The translations under genes were made by a program, and so were the position numbers. From positions 1-64,000 of the forward strand of contig JAKUHH010000040.1 of the NCBI GenBank assembly GCA_022701365.1: a DNA stretch of 64,000 nucleotides, read 5' to 3'. A model generated the notes under the pieces. It saw only the letters and a list, made by a program, of their open reading frames with translations, was not told the origin of the DNA and did not search any database. Positions 1 through 11,531 of the stretch are shown piece after piece (positions within the stretch are counted from its first letter, which is position 1; each line of letters opens with the position of its first letter). This DNA comes from Mycocentrospora acerina (taxonomy: Eukaryota; Ascomycota; Dothideomycetes; Pleosporales).

Positions 1-1268
1 GCGCATTGAGTGAATCCGCGCATTGAGTGCACGGACACGGTACAGGTAAACGGACCGATACCACTCACATCTGCATCTGCTTCGAACGGACTAGGATTGT
101 TGTGTTCAATAGACCACTCCTGCGCTTTAGACCAGGAGACGATTTGATTTGTGGTTTCGAATCTCTTTTAGTCGCCCAATTGCTAATTTTGCGTTCCCAA
201 CAGGTCTCTTGTTTGTTTGAGAGAGCGCATGACTTCAGTGGAGCCATTTCGAGCAAGCTGATCCAGCGTAACACTGCAAATGGGAAAATTGTATGCTGAC
301 GCAAAACATGAGGTGAGAATGATTGTAGAAGAAATGACAACGCCCATGTATGATACGTATCTGTAAGTAGAGAGGGCTGAGCGTGATAGGTACGCTGCGA
401 TGAAGGCGATGGTGAAGGTGATGGTGAAGGTGATTGATGAAGATGATGGGAAGTGAGTAAAGCAGATTAACGAGGCAAATAATGCGGGAGAAAGTTACTT
501 ATTGATTTAAATTATCACTAAATGAAATATTTGAGCGCTCTGGCGTTGTGTTAACTTTGACACGAAAACCTCTTTGCTTGACACAGCAGAAATACGTTCC
601 AAAGCTGTAAGAAGAAGAGGAAATTATCGTTTTCAAGAGATTATTTAGGGAAAATTATATCCAATCAACCGAATATATCATATCTTATGCTTAGTGAATA
701 TCGAAGCCCAGTGAGGGGGATGATAAAAGTACACCAAGAAGACGATGGATGCCCGCCTGCCTACTGTATGGTGAGAAGTAAATTCAGCTCCACAAAAAAG
801 CCAAAGAGTATCTCTGCAATGTTGAGCATTAAATAATCTAAAGAAAGATACTATGGGCTTGACGAATTGCAATTGTGAGCTATTTTGTGCGAGCTTTGCA
901 ACTCTTCGATGAGCGTTTTAGAGGCAGAAGACAAATAACGGCATGCGAATTGAGATCTGTAATGAAACTGCCGTTGTCCAAGTCAAACAACATTGAGAAG
1001 AATTAGAGAATACACAGGGAAGGTGTAAAAAGAAAATATCCCATCATATATGTAAATTGTGTTCGGGTTACGTTCAAAATTAGTTTCATTTTGTCTGACG
1101 TTGTAATTTCAGCCCTGATTAGACTGATTAGACAAGCTAGCGCATCACGTGTTGACGCGTCGCGCGCATTCGTTTGCCCTCCGCACTCGACAGAAGTCTT
1201 TATAGCGACAGCATACCACATCCACTCAATTCAACACTTTTCTCTATATACACGGATACACGGTATAC
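1..1268. other. Intergenic left edge and PSO2 upstream region
   Basis: I see no convincing gene here. Open frames are short, overlap on both strands and match no family I know. A run of GATGGTGAAGGT-like units near 403-440 is a degenerate short tandem repeat. The last 130 bases form the promoter of the nuclease gene that follows (see the separate entry). Confidence 0.5.
1146..1160 (+). promoter_or_regulatory. CACGTG and ACGCGT motifs upstream of PSO2
   Basis: A CACGTG E-box lies at 1146-1151 and an ACGCGT MluI cell-cycle box at 1155-1160, about 110 bases before the predicted start codon. ACGCGT is the binding core of the MBF (Mbp1/Swi6) G1/S regulator in yeasts, which drives many DNA-repair and replication genes. 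Use of this site here is inference from motif and position only; both hexamers can occur by chance. Confidence 0.3.
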
Positions 1269-3944
1269 ATGTTTCGGAATCCACGAGAAAACCGTGTACT
1301 TCGTGACAACTCTCGATTGGCGCCATCGACTGGCCGTCCCCCTTCGCCACCCCACTCTCCAGGCGAGTACCTACCTATGGCCACCAAAGCCACGACAAAC
1401 AAAGCACCACCGAAGCCTAAAGCCTCGATAGCTCTGCCAAAATCAACACAAACTACCCTCGTATCAACACAATGGGGCAAGAAGTCTCCAGCAAACAATG
1501 GAAGAAACAAGAAGCCCCCACCCGCTACCAATGGGAATATCATGGCCTTCTTTAAGAAGGCTGAGGACATAAACAATCGAATATTTTTGCAGGAACGAGG
1601 GAAGAACCCCACTCTCGTCCTTGATGAGGTGGAGGAAGATGTTGGCTGGAGTGATGAACTGGTCAATGGCGTCACGGCAGCAGATGAGGGTGAGGAACGT
1701 TACAACGAGAGCAGTAGCAGTGTAAAGAAGAGGAAAATCGACAAAGACAACGACGTGTCTACATGTAGTCCACCTGTGCTGGAGGAAGAGGCAGATACTG
1801 CATTAGCAATTCCTTCTCCTAAAGCCCCCGCGCCAGCATCCAAGCCCCGAAAGAAGTCGGGTCCATTTGTCGACGACTCAGATTCTGAGGATGAGGAACC
1901 AGGGCTAATCCCACCAAGAAGAGGTACGATCAAACTGCACATGAGTGAAGAGTTATCAAGTTCTAAACCAATGGAGGAATCCTTACCCGCGTACGACCCT
2001 GAACTTCCTGTGGATTTGGCGCCACCAATGCTGAAAACCGAACAATCGTCTGAGTTTGATGGCGAAGCTTTCGAAGACTATGAGGGACTGGAGGATGATG
2101 AATTACTTGAAGGCGAGGAATACGACGAACGTCGGTGGATGAAGGAGCAAAGGAAACTCGAGATGGAAGACGCAGACTTTGAAGGTGACTCTGTCGAATT
2201 CGACGCACCGTCACTGTTTCCCGACGATAAAATCACAGCAGTAGCAAGCCAGACAGAAGGGGATATCGGAGAAGCGCCTGCGTGCCCTATATGCACCTCT
2301 AGCTTGAAAGACTTTACGGAACAGGAGGCATCAATGCATGTAAATGCTTGTCTAGATGGCAATCCGATCTCACTACCCAAATCGAAGTCTATGAAACAAG
2401 AAGACGAACCGGCACCTACGAGTAAGGCGAAGGTTTTCCAACGTCCGCCACGACCAGCCAAGCCGGCGCAAGCAAACCCATTTGGACTTGGAGAGCCTAG
2501 CACCCAATCCAACTCAGCCTTTTCCAGACTAATGGCAGGTCATGCCGAGGATGCTGCATGGAACAATGCTGCAGCTGATCAAAATGCGTCAAGAGGCAAG
2601 CCTGCATTTGAACGCACTTGCCCGTTTTATAAAATTATGCCTGGTTTTTTCATCTGCGTCGATGCATTTCGATATGGAGCTGTCAAGGGTCAAAATGCGT
2701 ATTTCCTCAGTCATTTTCACAGCGATCACTACATCGGTTTGACATCAACCTGGTCTCACGGTCCGATCTATTGCAGCAAGGTCACTGGCAATCTTGTGCG
2801 TCAGCAATTGCGCGTCGATCCAAAGTGGGTGGTAGATTTGGACTTCGAAAAGAAGACCGAGATTCAAGGAACTGAGGGCGTACATGTGACGATGATATCT
2901 GCTAACCATTGTCCTGGTAGCTCTCTTTTTTTGTTCGAAAAAGAATCTGGTAAAGGGACAAACTCACGAATGCAACGAGTGCTGCATTGCGGGGACTTCC
3001 GTGCTTGTCAGGCACACATTGAGCATCCACTACTCAGGCCTGATGTTTTAGATGTTGTAAGCGGGAAGAACAGACAGCAGAAGTTAGACGCTTGCTATCT
3101 CGACACTACCTACCTCAATCCAAAATACGCTTTCCCCCCTCAGCAGCAAGTTATACAAGCTTGTGCTGACATGTGTGTCAGCCTCAACAAGGCACGTCCA
3201 GACGACAAGGATGGATGGGAGCAGATGAAACGAGACCGTGCCGGCCAAGGTATGGTTAAGTTTGTCCGCAAAGATGCAGTCGCCGACCATGGCACTGAGG
3301 ATCAATCCCAGAGCCCACAGCGAGGCCGGCTGCTTGTTGTGGTAGGGACTTACAGCATTGGGAAAGAACGTATATGTGTCGGCATTGCAAAAGCATTGAA
3401 CAGCAAAATATATGCACCTCAGAACAAGCAGCGCATTTGTCGTGCGCTTGAAGATCCCGAGCTCGAGGCGCTCTTAACAACAAACCCTCGTGCTGCGCAA
3501 GTCCACATGACACCACTCTTCGAAATTCGCGCCGAGACGCTAGATGATTACCTACGCGATTTCGCTGATACATATTCTCGCTGTGTTGGCTTCAGGCCCT
3601 CGGGCTGGAATTACCGTCCGCCAAACAGTCGGTTTGTTGAATCACCATCTGTGCAGACTGTCCTACACTCGCAGAACTGGAAGAGTAACTTCACGATGAA
3701 AGATCTGACTCCACAGCGCGGAAGTACGAAGACAGCGAGTTGTTTCGGTGTTCCTTATTCTGAACACAGCAGCTTCAGGGAGTTGACAATGTTCTGTTGT
3801 GCATTGCGAATCGATAAGATTATCCCGACCGTAAATATAGGAAGCGCAAAGAGTAGAGACAAAATGAAGCAGTGGTGTGAGCGGTGGGCGATGGACAAGA
3901 AGAAGAACGGGTTGTTTACACTTGGAGAAGATGGGTGGTGTTAA
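1269..3944 (+). CDS. PSO2: DNA interstrand crosslink repair nuclease PSO2/SNM1
   Basis: An 891-residue, intronless gene for a metallo-beta-lactamase/beta-CASP 5'-exonuclease of the SNM1/PSO2 family, which trims DNA around interstrand crosslinks in the nucleus. Visible features are a long acidic disordered N-terminus and a UBZ4-type zinc finger near residues 339-363 (CPIC, then HVNAC). The MBL motif HFHSDH starts at residue 482. Further motifs are NHCPGSS, HCGDFRA, LDTTYLNP, the DRMBL segment GTYSIGKERICVGIAKAL and VPYSEHSSF near the C-terminus. A PCNA-box-like IMAFF sits at residues 91-95 but lacks the usual Gln. The first Met is used; an in-frame Met at 1377 is an alternative. Length and domain order fit fungal PSO2 well. 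Confidence 0.95.
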   Translation: MFRNPRENRVLRDNSRLAPSTGRPPSPPHSPGEYLPMATKATTNKAPPKPKASIALPKSTQTTLVSTQWGKKSPANNGRNKKPPPATNGNIMAFFKKAEDINNRIFLQERGKNPTLVLDEVEEDVGWSDELVNGVTAADEGEERYNESSSSVKKRKIDKDNDVSTCSPPVLEEEADTALAIPSPKAPAPASKPRKKSGPFVDDSDSEDEEPGLIPPRRGTIKLHMSEELSSSKPMEESLPAYDPELPVDLAPPMLKTEQSSEFDGEAFEDYEGLEDDELLEGEEYDERRWMKEQRKLEMEDADFEGDSVEFDAPSLFPDDKITAVASQTEGDIGEAPACPICTSSLKDFTEQEASMHVNACLDGNPISLPKSKSMKQEDEPAPTSKAKVFQRPPRPAKPAQANPFGLGEPSTQSNSAFSRLMAGHAEDAAWNNAAADQNASRGKPAFERTCPFYKIMPGFFICVDAFRYGAVKGQNAYFLSHFHSDHYIGLTSTWSHGPIYCSKVTGNLVRQQLRVDPKWVVDLDFEKKTEIQGTEGVHVTMISANHCPGSSLFLFEKESGKGTNSRMQRVLHCGDFRACQAHIEHPLLRPDVLDVVSGKNRQQKLDACYLDTTYLNPKYAFPPQQQVIQACADMCVSLNKARPDDKDGWEQMKRDRAGQGMVKFVRKDAVADHGTEDQSQSPQRGRLLVVVGTYSIGKERICVGIAKALNSKIYAPQNKQRICRALEDPELEALLTTNPRAAQVHMTPLFEIRAETLDDYLRDFADTYSRCVGFRPSGWNYRPPNSRFVESPSVQTVLHSQNWKSNFTMKDLTPQRGSTKTASCFGVPYSEHSSFRELTMFCCALRIDKIIPTVNIGSAKSRDKMKQWCERWAMDKKKNGLFTLGEDGWC

Positions 3945-4684
3945 ATAATATGGGTGTTTTGACATTTATTTGCCTGAACGGTTCACAGCGGAAATGAAAC
4001 TGAGTCGAGGCATGATGCCGAAAAGCATAAATTGAACCACCTCCTTAGATCTCTGCCTCGACGACCCACCCCTTTCCGGGGCCGTGTATCGCCCCATTCG
4101 CAAGCAGTGTCCTGATACTACTCACAACTTTCTTTACACCTGTGGGTATCCCGTCGTCCTACAAAACTCTCCTCATGCATGACATTACTGTTGTAGTGTA
4201 GGTAGGATATTGACATATTAACCTTCAGAGTGGACATGAAGGAAGAATTTGGCCATCAGCTGTTGTGTGAGGATTTGGAATGTGTAGTAATGGGTGGCAA
4301 GAGAATTAATAAGAGAGGCTCAACACAAGAGATTATTCATTTTGCTTTATAAAATCCTCGAAGAATTTTGTTAGTTCAAATTTGGACAATGATTTAACAA
4401 AAACTGGTACGTGTTGGTTGGGTTATTGTAGTCTCTGGACATGGAGATCCAATTGTATTTGAGCTGATGACATAAACTGTCACACGATCCAGACAAGGAC
4501 ATGTCTTTGTACAAAGGAACCACGGTAAGACAGATTGTTCGGTAACGTGGTAATTAAAACAACTTTTCCATGAACGAAAATTCTTCTCCTCTATACATCT
4601 CCCGGGAACAACTAGTCCGACTCAAAGCGCACGACATTCCCTGTAGTAACAACACCTGAAAAACACTCACGACTCGAGATTCGA
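3945..4684. other. Intergenic, with a coding-like minus-strand segment
   Basis: No complete gene is visible. On the minus strand, 4158-4045 reads as 37 open codons ending in TAA, including the string HGPGKGWVVEAEI. It is preceded directly by an acceptor-like TTTTGTAG. A second open stretch at 4310-4223 ends in QQLMAKFFLHVHSE beside a weak GTTAAT donor, but the two do not join in frame. They may be remnants of, or misread exons from, a small gene. Confidence 0.3.
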
Positions 4685-5008
4685 TTGAACAAATTTACTT
4701 CAACAATGACAAGGAGTTGTAACTTCTGCGGTCTTCAGCAAGCTGATCCCGGCGGTTGGTGTTACAATTGTGGCACATTTGCCGAAACTTTGAGTGTGGA
4801 GTTAAACAACGATGTGACAAAATTGCCCAAGCCTGGCAAGAAATTTGAAAAATTTTCGGCAGTCATTCTAAAGGATTATGCGATCGGAGCACTGACAAAA
4901 AGGCTTGTGTCAATTGCCTCAATTGTAATCGGCAAACGGAGGCATTCCAATCTTGAAAAATCCTTCAGTTGTCATGTTTACAGGAAGATAACGGGAGAAG
5001 CCAATTAA
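4685..5008 (+). CDS. Small zinc-ribbon-like hypothetical protein
   Basis: A 107-codon frame with a second Met at codon 8 (4706). Near the N-terminus it carries two CxxC knuckles, CNFCG and CYNCG, 11 residues apart, a spacing compatible with a small zinc ribbon. The rest is basic and has no recognisable domain. It converges on the MFS gene, with only 45 bases between the stop codons. No family was recognised and no splice signals were needed. It could be a true orphan gene or a chance frame; the paired CxxC pattern is the only support. Confidence 0.35.
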   Translation: MNKFTSTMTRSCNFCGLQQADPGGWCYNCGTFAETLSVELNNDVTKLPKPGKKFEKFSAVILKDYAIGALTKRLVSIASIVIGKRRHSNLEKSFSCHVYRKITGEAN

Positions 5009-5053
5009 CGCACAGAAAGGTCCGGTAATTTTAAATGTAGACCAATCCACGCT

Positions 5054-6869
5054 CTAATGCTGTTCTACACTTGCCTCTACCTCTTCTCTTTTCAATCTTC
5101 TCTTCTCCGCAAGTTCTTGTCTCCACTTCATACCATCCCTCATCACCAAGAACACAACCCCAATCAATACAACGTATATCAACGCAAGGAACGTGAATGC
5201 CCATCCGGGATTCATAGCTTTGCACATCGGGATAATCGCTGCTGAACCTCCGGCAGACATAATACAACGAGCGAAGTTCACCGCAGCGGTAGCAGCAGCA
5301 GGCTGATCGCGATGCAGATCCACGAGCAGTCCGTTTGTGATATTAAACGCCGTGGAGACACCAAACCCCGTGATGAACAAGCCGATTTCGGGACCAGCAA
5401 GGTGAGTCCGAAATTTAACAGTCCAGCCGAAGATAAGTAAACCAATGACACCAATGATATGACCCGGAATAACAATTTCCATTTTTACCCTTTCAATGGG
5501 AAAGTTGCTGAGGTCTTGTTGTTTGCCTCGTGTAATAGTCATTCCTAGAGCGGCAGCGTAGCGACGGAAATTCCAGTCGACGACGTGGCCGGTCGTGAGC
5601 GAAGCGAGGAGAGACCCCATGCCGGTCGCGATGTAACAGAGTCCGATGTGCAATTCATTAAGACCATAAGCTTCTTTGTACAGATCGGGTATCGATGCCG
5701 AAATCAGCATCATGCCAGTAAAGAAGAAACCGTTGTAAAAGAGGATTATGCCAGATTCTTTCTCAGCAATAATGCGAAAGGTGGCGAGTGGGTTGGGAAT
5801 GGGCCACTTGCGCTTCTCCTTTGGAGGGGAAGGAACAGTTTCTGCAGCCGCCATGTCCAGAAGCATTTGCTTGTTGATTCTACGCTGCTGTAGGTGGCCA
5901 ATAACAGATTGGTTCAGACCTGTTGCGGGGATAGAGCCGTTGCCTACTACGTTTCTGCACGTTTCGGGGAAGAGAAACACAAATAGTACAAGCAAAACAC
6001 CAGCGAATATCGCGAGGAACCAGAAGATCGATCGCCATCCTAGGTACCTATTGTAAACAAGATTTTTAGCAAAGTACATAACCTTAAGGGCCTTTTGTAT
6101 GATACCTTTGAGCATCAAAAGCCTATAGCTGTCCGAAATGCGGCAATATCACGCGTTTTGGAGTTGTACTTACTGAGACAAGATGCCACCGATCGTTGGT
6201 CCAAAGGCTGGGCCCATCAAGATACCTGATCCTGCATAGCCCATATACTTTCCCCTCTCCGCACTCGTGGCAAGATCTGCGACGACTGCAAAGGCCAAAG
6301 CGATTGCTGCGCTACATCCCACAGCCTGAACCATCCGGAGAAGCAAAAGAGCGACGTAGTTGGTTTGAAGTGCGAGTCCAATGTTCCCAACGATATATAT
6401 AACGAAACAAATAATGAAGGCCAGCCGACGACCACTGTTATCCGACATGCCTGCGATGATGGCCGGAGAGATGGCTTGCGCAATCTATAGACCTTAGCTG
6501 TGAAATAAAAGTTTGAATAGTTCGGCGTACCATGTATGTTGTGACAGATAAATTGGTCTGGGTCGGTGATATTTTGAGGACGTCGGAGAGAACGTTCAGC
6601 GCAGGTAAAAACGTTGTGGCACCAAAAGGTGATATTAGGGCAGACACTGAAACAAGAAATATGATCCAGGCTTTCATTCCGGAGCTGAAAGCTGAGTATG
6701 GCGGTCCGGAGACCTGTCTTTGCAGTGCTTCATCTACATTGTTTCTCTCCAAGTCTATCTCTTGAGACTCAATGTCATCCGTCTCTTTCTCTGCATCTCT
6801 AACATCTGCCTTATCCTTGGCTTCTTCCACATTGGAAGTATTTGCCACGTCTTTAAAAGTGTTCATCAC
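5054..6869 (-). CDS. MFS drug:H+ antiporter, QDR/DTR type
   Basis: A three-exon gene of about 547 residues: exons 6869-6531, 6484-6174 and 6047-5054, with introns of 46 and 126 bp. The joins read TTYM/IAQAISP and GGILSQ/YLGWRS. It encodes a 12-span major facilitator of the DHA1 drug:H+ antiporter branch. Marks include an acidic hydrophilic N-terminus, the loop GMSDNSGRR after helix 2 (MFS motif A), the helix-5 signature GSGILMGPAFGPTIGG (antiporter motif C) and RNVVGNGSIP after helix 6, typical of Qdr/Dtr proteins. The long central loop and charged C-terminus fit the family. It probably exports drugs, polyamines or small organic compounds at the plasma membrane; the substrate cannot be read from sequence. 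Confidence 0.9.
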
Positions 6870-9696
6870 GAAGTCTGTCGTAGCGACGCCAATTCAATGT
6901 GGCGCTTGCAGAAACGGCGACGTTAGACGGGCATGGCAAACAAGGCAAGGCGGAATCTGGGCAATCAACATCTTTATGGGGAAGTCAGCATAGATACCGA
7001 ACGTCGAAGCTAGCGTCGGGAAGTGGGGACATGAAGGAATTGTGCATATAGTTGCGACTTCGGTATGTGAAAAGACGAGATTGATACGTGGGCGGGTATC
7101 TCGGCCATGCAATGAACAAGTGCACGGGCGGCCTCACGATGGCTCTTTTGATAGTTAATTGCGTCACGCGCCGATATGGATGAAACTGTAAGAGATCAAA
7201 GGTACGAATGCTATTGAGTAGACATCCTGTCTTCGGATATATTTCCGGATCTGCATACTATTTCCGGCCGACAAATGCCGAGTCGCTCGCGTGCATACAT
7301 GGTCCTCGGAGTTTTGAGTAGATCCGATACTATTTTCTCATGATGCGCAGACCCAGTAAAGAAGAGGCGATGTTATTGACACCAAGCCGGACATTTGGTT
7401 GTGTGAATTTGCTTCGAGAACCCGAAAGAACCGAGATGTGCTATTCAGCTGAACTTGCATAGATGGTACCTGGGGATTTTGCCCAATATAATGTGTTTAG
7501 GAATTGGACATCTGTCAATCCGCGGCAAATTCTCCTCTTTGCCTCGCAGTCACCATTCAAGCTGTGTTAGATCGGTGTCGCTCATTACCAGCCCAGAGCA
7601 TATTACTGACGTTGGCATCTCTATCACTGTGGTTCAGAATTCTGGAACTGGGCGTGAAGTGATTGAGTCGCCCGAGCCATAGCCTCAATAGCTATTGCGG
7701 CCGCCTAATTCCATGAGGTGTGCTTGAAGTGTGCTAGCTGTCACTTCCCCCACATACCATCACAGTGAAAACAATGTACAAAAGACGGATGCCAAAATGA
7801 GACGCGACAATGTCCACCATGACGCCACTGATATCACGGTGTTCAGCTGTGTGCGAATCATAGTGATGGCAGTGATAGACATCTAAGTAGTCTCTTTATA
7901 GCCATCATTATCAACCGAAGCACGGGCACCTTAGAATCTGGTGGTGCTAAAGTTGCAGGAAAGATTATGATCGAAGGTATTGAGGAACCTGTTGATGTCC
8001 GAAGTCGCGTTGGAAAGGGCCGTCGGTGATGCATCTTCATTTCTAAACTGTGACAAGGTCGTCGACTTCGAGAGTTTCGTACTAGTCTTCACGGATTATC
8101 AGCCCAAATCTGTACAGGAATTTCAATGTACTGGAACTCAGACTCAGGAATAGTTGATCTCTCGCTTTCAAGGAAACGAAATTCACTGGGTCCTTAGCAC
8201 ACTTACTCTCTACAATATCTTTGTCTTGAAGACGGGGAGATCGCCTATGAGTTATGACTACGTATCATTAATTTACAATTCAAGAGCTTGCACCTCATGT
8301 TCCTTCACCCAGTCGAATTTTTCTGACCCACTTATGTTTCTAAGTTAAAACCAACTTTGCTTGTGACCGTTCCTATTTATAACAACTCCGTGTTTCCCTA
8401 TATTGAAGCCGCATAACTTCCAACCGGGAGGATATAATGCTGAATATTTACAATCAAAGAAAGTAAGCTCGGTACTAGGTCAACAATCTTCGACTGTATA
8501 CCAGAAAAGTCCCAAAAACGATCGATAAGCGTGAGCACCAATATCGTTGAGAAAATGCTCCTTGCTCTAAGTAGGAGCTCAGAGGAAGAAATATTCTGTC
8601 TTGCACACGTTTGAACATCTGTAGAGAACTAAAAACGATTCCGACACATGTAGAGGCAACTACTAGTTGAGCACAGTCTATTGACTCTGATCATTAGCGA
8701 AGGCGGTGGTAGGGATTTGAAATGGTTATTGCACAAGCTTCATGTTGCGCAGAGATTCTGGAAGATCGTAGTTAGCTGCAATTTCATCTACGATCTCTTA
8801 GGCCTGGCGCACTAGGAATATTTCCCCTTAGTGTAAGGCTTGCTCGATTCCTATCGATTATGTCACAAGACTATGTCAATATCCAAAGTGAAGATTGATT
8901 CGTGCGGTGCTAACGTTGAGGACAGTATCGATTATGAACACGATATAAGATGGAACACTCAAGATATGGCTTATATTGCCTAACGAAGAACTGATCAGTA
9001 GGCGTTGTAATGAGCTGATTTGGATGGTTTCTGGCACAAGGCTGAAAAGTGTTGAAATTATACAAATGTTTAGATTTTAAGTCGCGACCATACTAAACCA
9101 ATTGGGACATTAGCCATAGCAAGCCCTCATTCTACAAATACCAAGAAGCTCGTGTGTGCGCAAACATTTAGTTGAGAAGTAGAGGTGCTCTCTTCCAAGT
9201 GTAAGGGCATAGTAAACGTGTGATCATACATGGTGCGGGGACTATGAGCGTTGTTGCTGCTTTTAGAAAGAAAGACCTAGCTCTCCAGCTGAAGTTTAGC
9301 GTTGCCGCCGAGCTTGCCAAAAGGCAAACACCTCCTCATCAATAACCACGGTTCTCCTCAGCTCGGGGCCTTGAGGCACACACGATGCAGCCTAAGTTGC
9401 AGGTGGCAATGCGCCTCCTGGGGCGCGTGTGACGTGGCGCAATGTTGGCCCCCAAATGAAGGCATGCTCCGCCTCGACGCAGAGCCCCAGCCGCATGAAA
9501 AGTAGTCCCGCCCAGCCGCTGGACGGCTCACTTCATCCCTCCCGCTTTCTGACGAACTCGAATTTCTGACAACGCATGTTCGCGGGAAACAGTGTCTCCA
9601 ATACCGCCAATCATTGCTTTCGTTGTGTTCGTAAGCAATTGCTTGGCTATCGAATAATCAGACGTGGTACTCCGGGTAACTTGTGGGGCTCGTTCA
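6870..9696. other. Gene-poor region with coding-like relics
   Basis: No intact gene was found in 2.8 kb. Two coding-like scraps stand out. On the minus strand, about 7895-7758 reads as a hydrophobic segment containing ISGVMVDIVASHFGIRLLY and ends at a GTATGT donor-like site. On the plus strand, 7901-8029 reads as 42 codons plus a stop, including GGAKVAGKIMIEGIEEPVD. Neither matches a family I can name. A GC-richer island at 9300-9520 precedes the CorA-like gene and may be its upstream region. The rest has dense stops in all frames. Confidence 0.4.
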
Positions 9697-11531
9697 ATGG
9701 CTGATCATGCCGATTCTGTGCCTATGAGGCCTATCAGCAGCCCGTCTCGGACTGGGAGAGACTCTGCGACGACAACAGGGCGATCTACTCCGCCAAAACC
9801 TGCTTCATTGGCCAAGAAGTCTACTGGATCGTGGTTGTGTAGTGAAGGTAGATTGACCTCCAAAAACTTCCGTATACCGTTTCTTAGTGTGTATAGGTGA
9901 TTATGAAGAGTACATCGTAGCTCTTAGCAAGTCCAACCCAGGACTAGCAACTCCAGACCCCAATAATAAAGACAATCCACTTCAAGATGGACACGCGCGT
10001 GTTGTTTTATTAGAATCTTCATCAGAGGGCGATCCCACCTTCAAGAAGAATGAGTTCGCACAAGGAACAAAACTCAAGGAACATTTTGAGGAGGCATCTC
10101 GCAACCTTAATCATAAATTTCGACGCATTTACCTCATGGAGGGGCTGGCTCCTACATACGTATCAATAGTGGGCGGCCATTTCTTCATGAATCCGGCATT
10201 CTTCCAACGGCACGAAAGAACATGTGTTTGGAGTAACGACTTTACTCCCACTAGTGATGCGCTGCCACAACCTAGTTCGCTTGATCCGGAGACTACGTTC
10301 CACCTACAGTATTGCGAGTTGAGAGAGTTTAACATGCCGCTTGTGACCGAGCCCTGTTTTTGCCATCATACAAAGAGGCATGTCGGAATGACTGCACCTA
10401 GAAGTAAGACCACGACTGCAATTGTACGACGCAAGATTGGTTGGTGGTCACAAAGAACAGAAGCTGGAGGCTGGGATGGTACGTTAACTTACGTTTCCCT
10501 CGGTGTCTCGCAGCACTAATATCAAGCAAGTCGTTATCCTTTGCGATCCTGAACTGGACCAACTTAACCCAGTTCCAAAAGAATTTGTCAAAGACGAGGG
10601 AAAAGTTCGTGCAATCGAGAACCCGACGGAAAACCTGAAAAACACACCGTTCCAAGGGGGATACGTCGACTTTCTGCCAACGCCTACCTTCGCAAAGGCA
10701 ATAGAGCTTTCAAAGTGTGTAGACGGCACAAATGTTGACAAGCTCCATCCTCGCAAGTCAATGCTCTATGATCTGATTTACTACTTTGAGCATCACTCTA
10801 GTCACCTTAGCAAGAGTGAATGGGAGAACCCTGTGGCTTCTTCGTATTTTCTTAAGAAGATTGTCGCAGCACACTCCATGCAATTGGTGGACTATATCAA
10901 GACTATGTTGCCGTCGCTCGAACTGAAACTAGCGACTGCTTGGGAAAAAGAACAAAAGCATTGGGAAGCTTTGCAGCTCATCTCACGTAGGTGTGGGAAC
11001 TACCGTGACGACGTCGAGGATACACTTTTCAGTCTAGGATACTCTCTAGAAGTACCCACAGGACGCCGAACCGAAGACCGCAAAGGCAGAAGAGTCTATG
11101 AGTGCGAAAAAGACTTCCAGTACGTGTATCTTCGCTTGAAGGTCCTCAAAGAGCGTACAGATAGCCTTATGCAAGCCATGACTGGCTTGGCTAGCATTGC
11201 AGGGAATCGCCAGAATCTGGAAGAAGCCAGGCGTGTCCAGCGTCTGACCGGGCTTGCACTGTTCTTTGTTCCACTTGCCTACACCAGTAGTTTGTTCAGT
11301 ATGCAAGACAGTTATGCGCCAAATAAAAATAAGTTTTGGGTTTACTGGGTGGTTGCCATCGGCACTGTCATCCTCACGTTTGGGCTCGCATGGATTTTGA
11401 ATCGCTCAATTGACGCCGAGGCACAATGGACTTTGCGTCCGCTTGATTTGCTCAACCCTTGGGGAAACAAGAAGGGTCCTGGAAAGATGAAGAGGCAACG
11501 GTCGATTTACGACAGGAACTATCAGCGTTGA
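9697..11531 (+). CDS. CorA-like Mg2+ transporter domain protein
   Basis: Three exons, 9697-9847, 9897-10478 and 10531-11531, give about 577 residues. Intron 1 joins LCSEG/DYEEY. Intron 2 has donor GTACGT, branch CACTAAT and acceptor CAAG, joining GGWD/VVILCDP. An upstream CAG at 10513 would give a 35-nt intron and break the frame. The protein has a soluble cytosolic N-domain, a coiled region (RLKVLKERTDSLMQAMTGL) and two C-terminal spans around residues 500-555 (TGLALFFVPLAYTSSLFSM, then WVVAIGTVILTFGLAWIL). This is the CorA fold, but the first helix ends in FSM and the canonical Gly-Met-Asn filter motif is absent, as in many fungal CorA-like proteins. Ion transport is therefore unproven. Confidence 0.85.

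Noticed and set aside
1244..1675. A 143-codon minus-strand open frame over the PSO2 start
   Set aside because: Antisense of the conserved nuclease gene; no family similarity.
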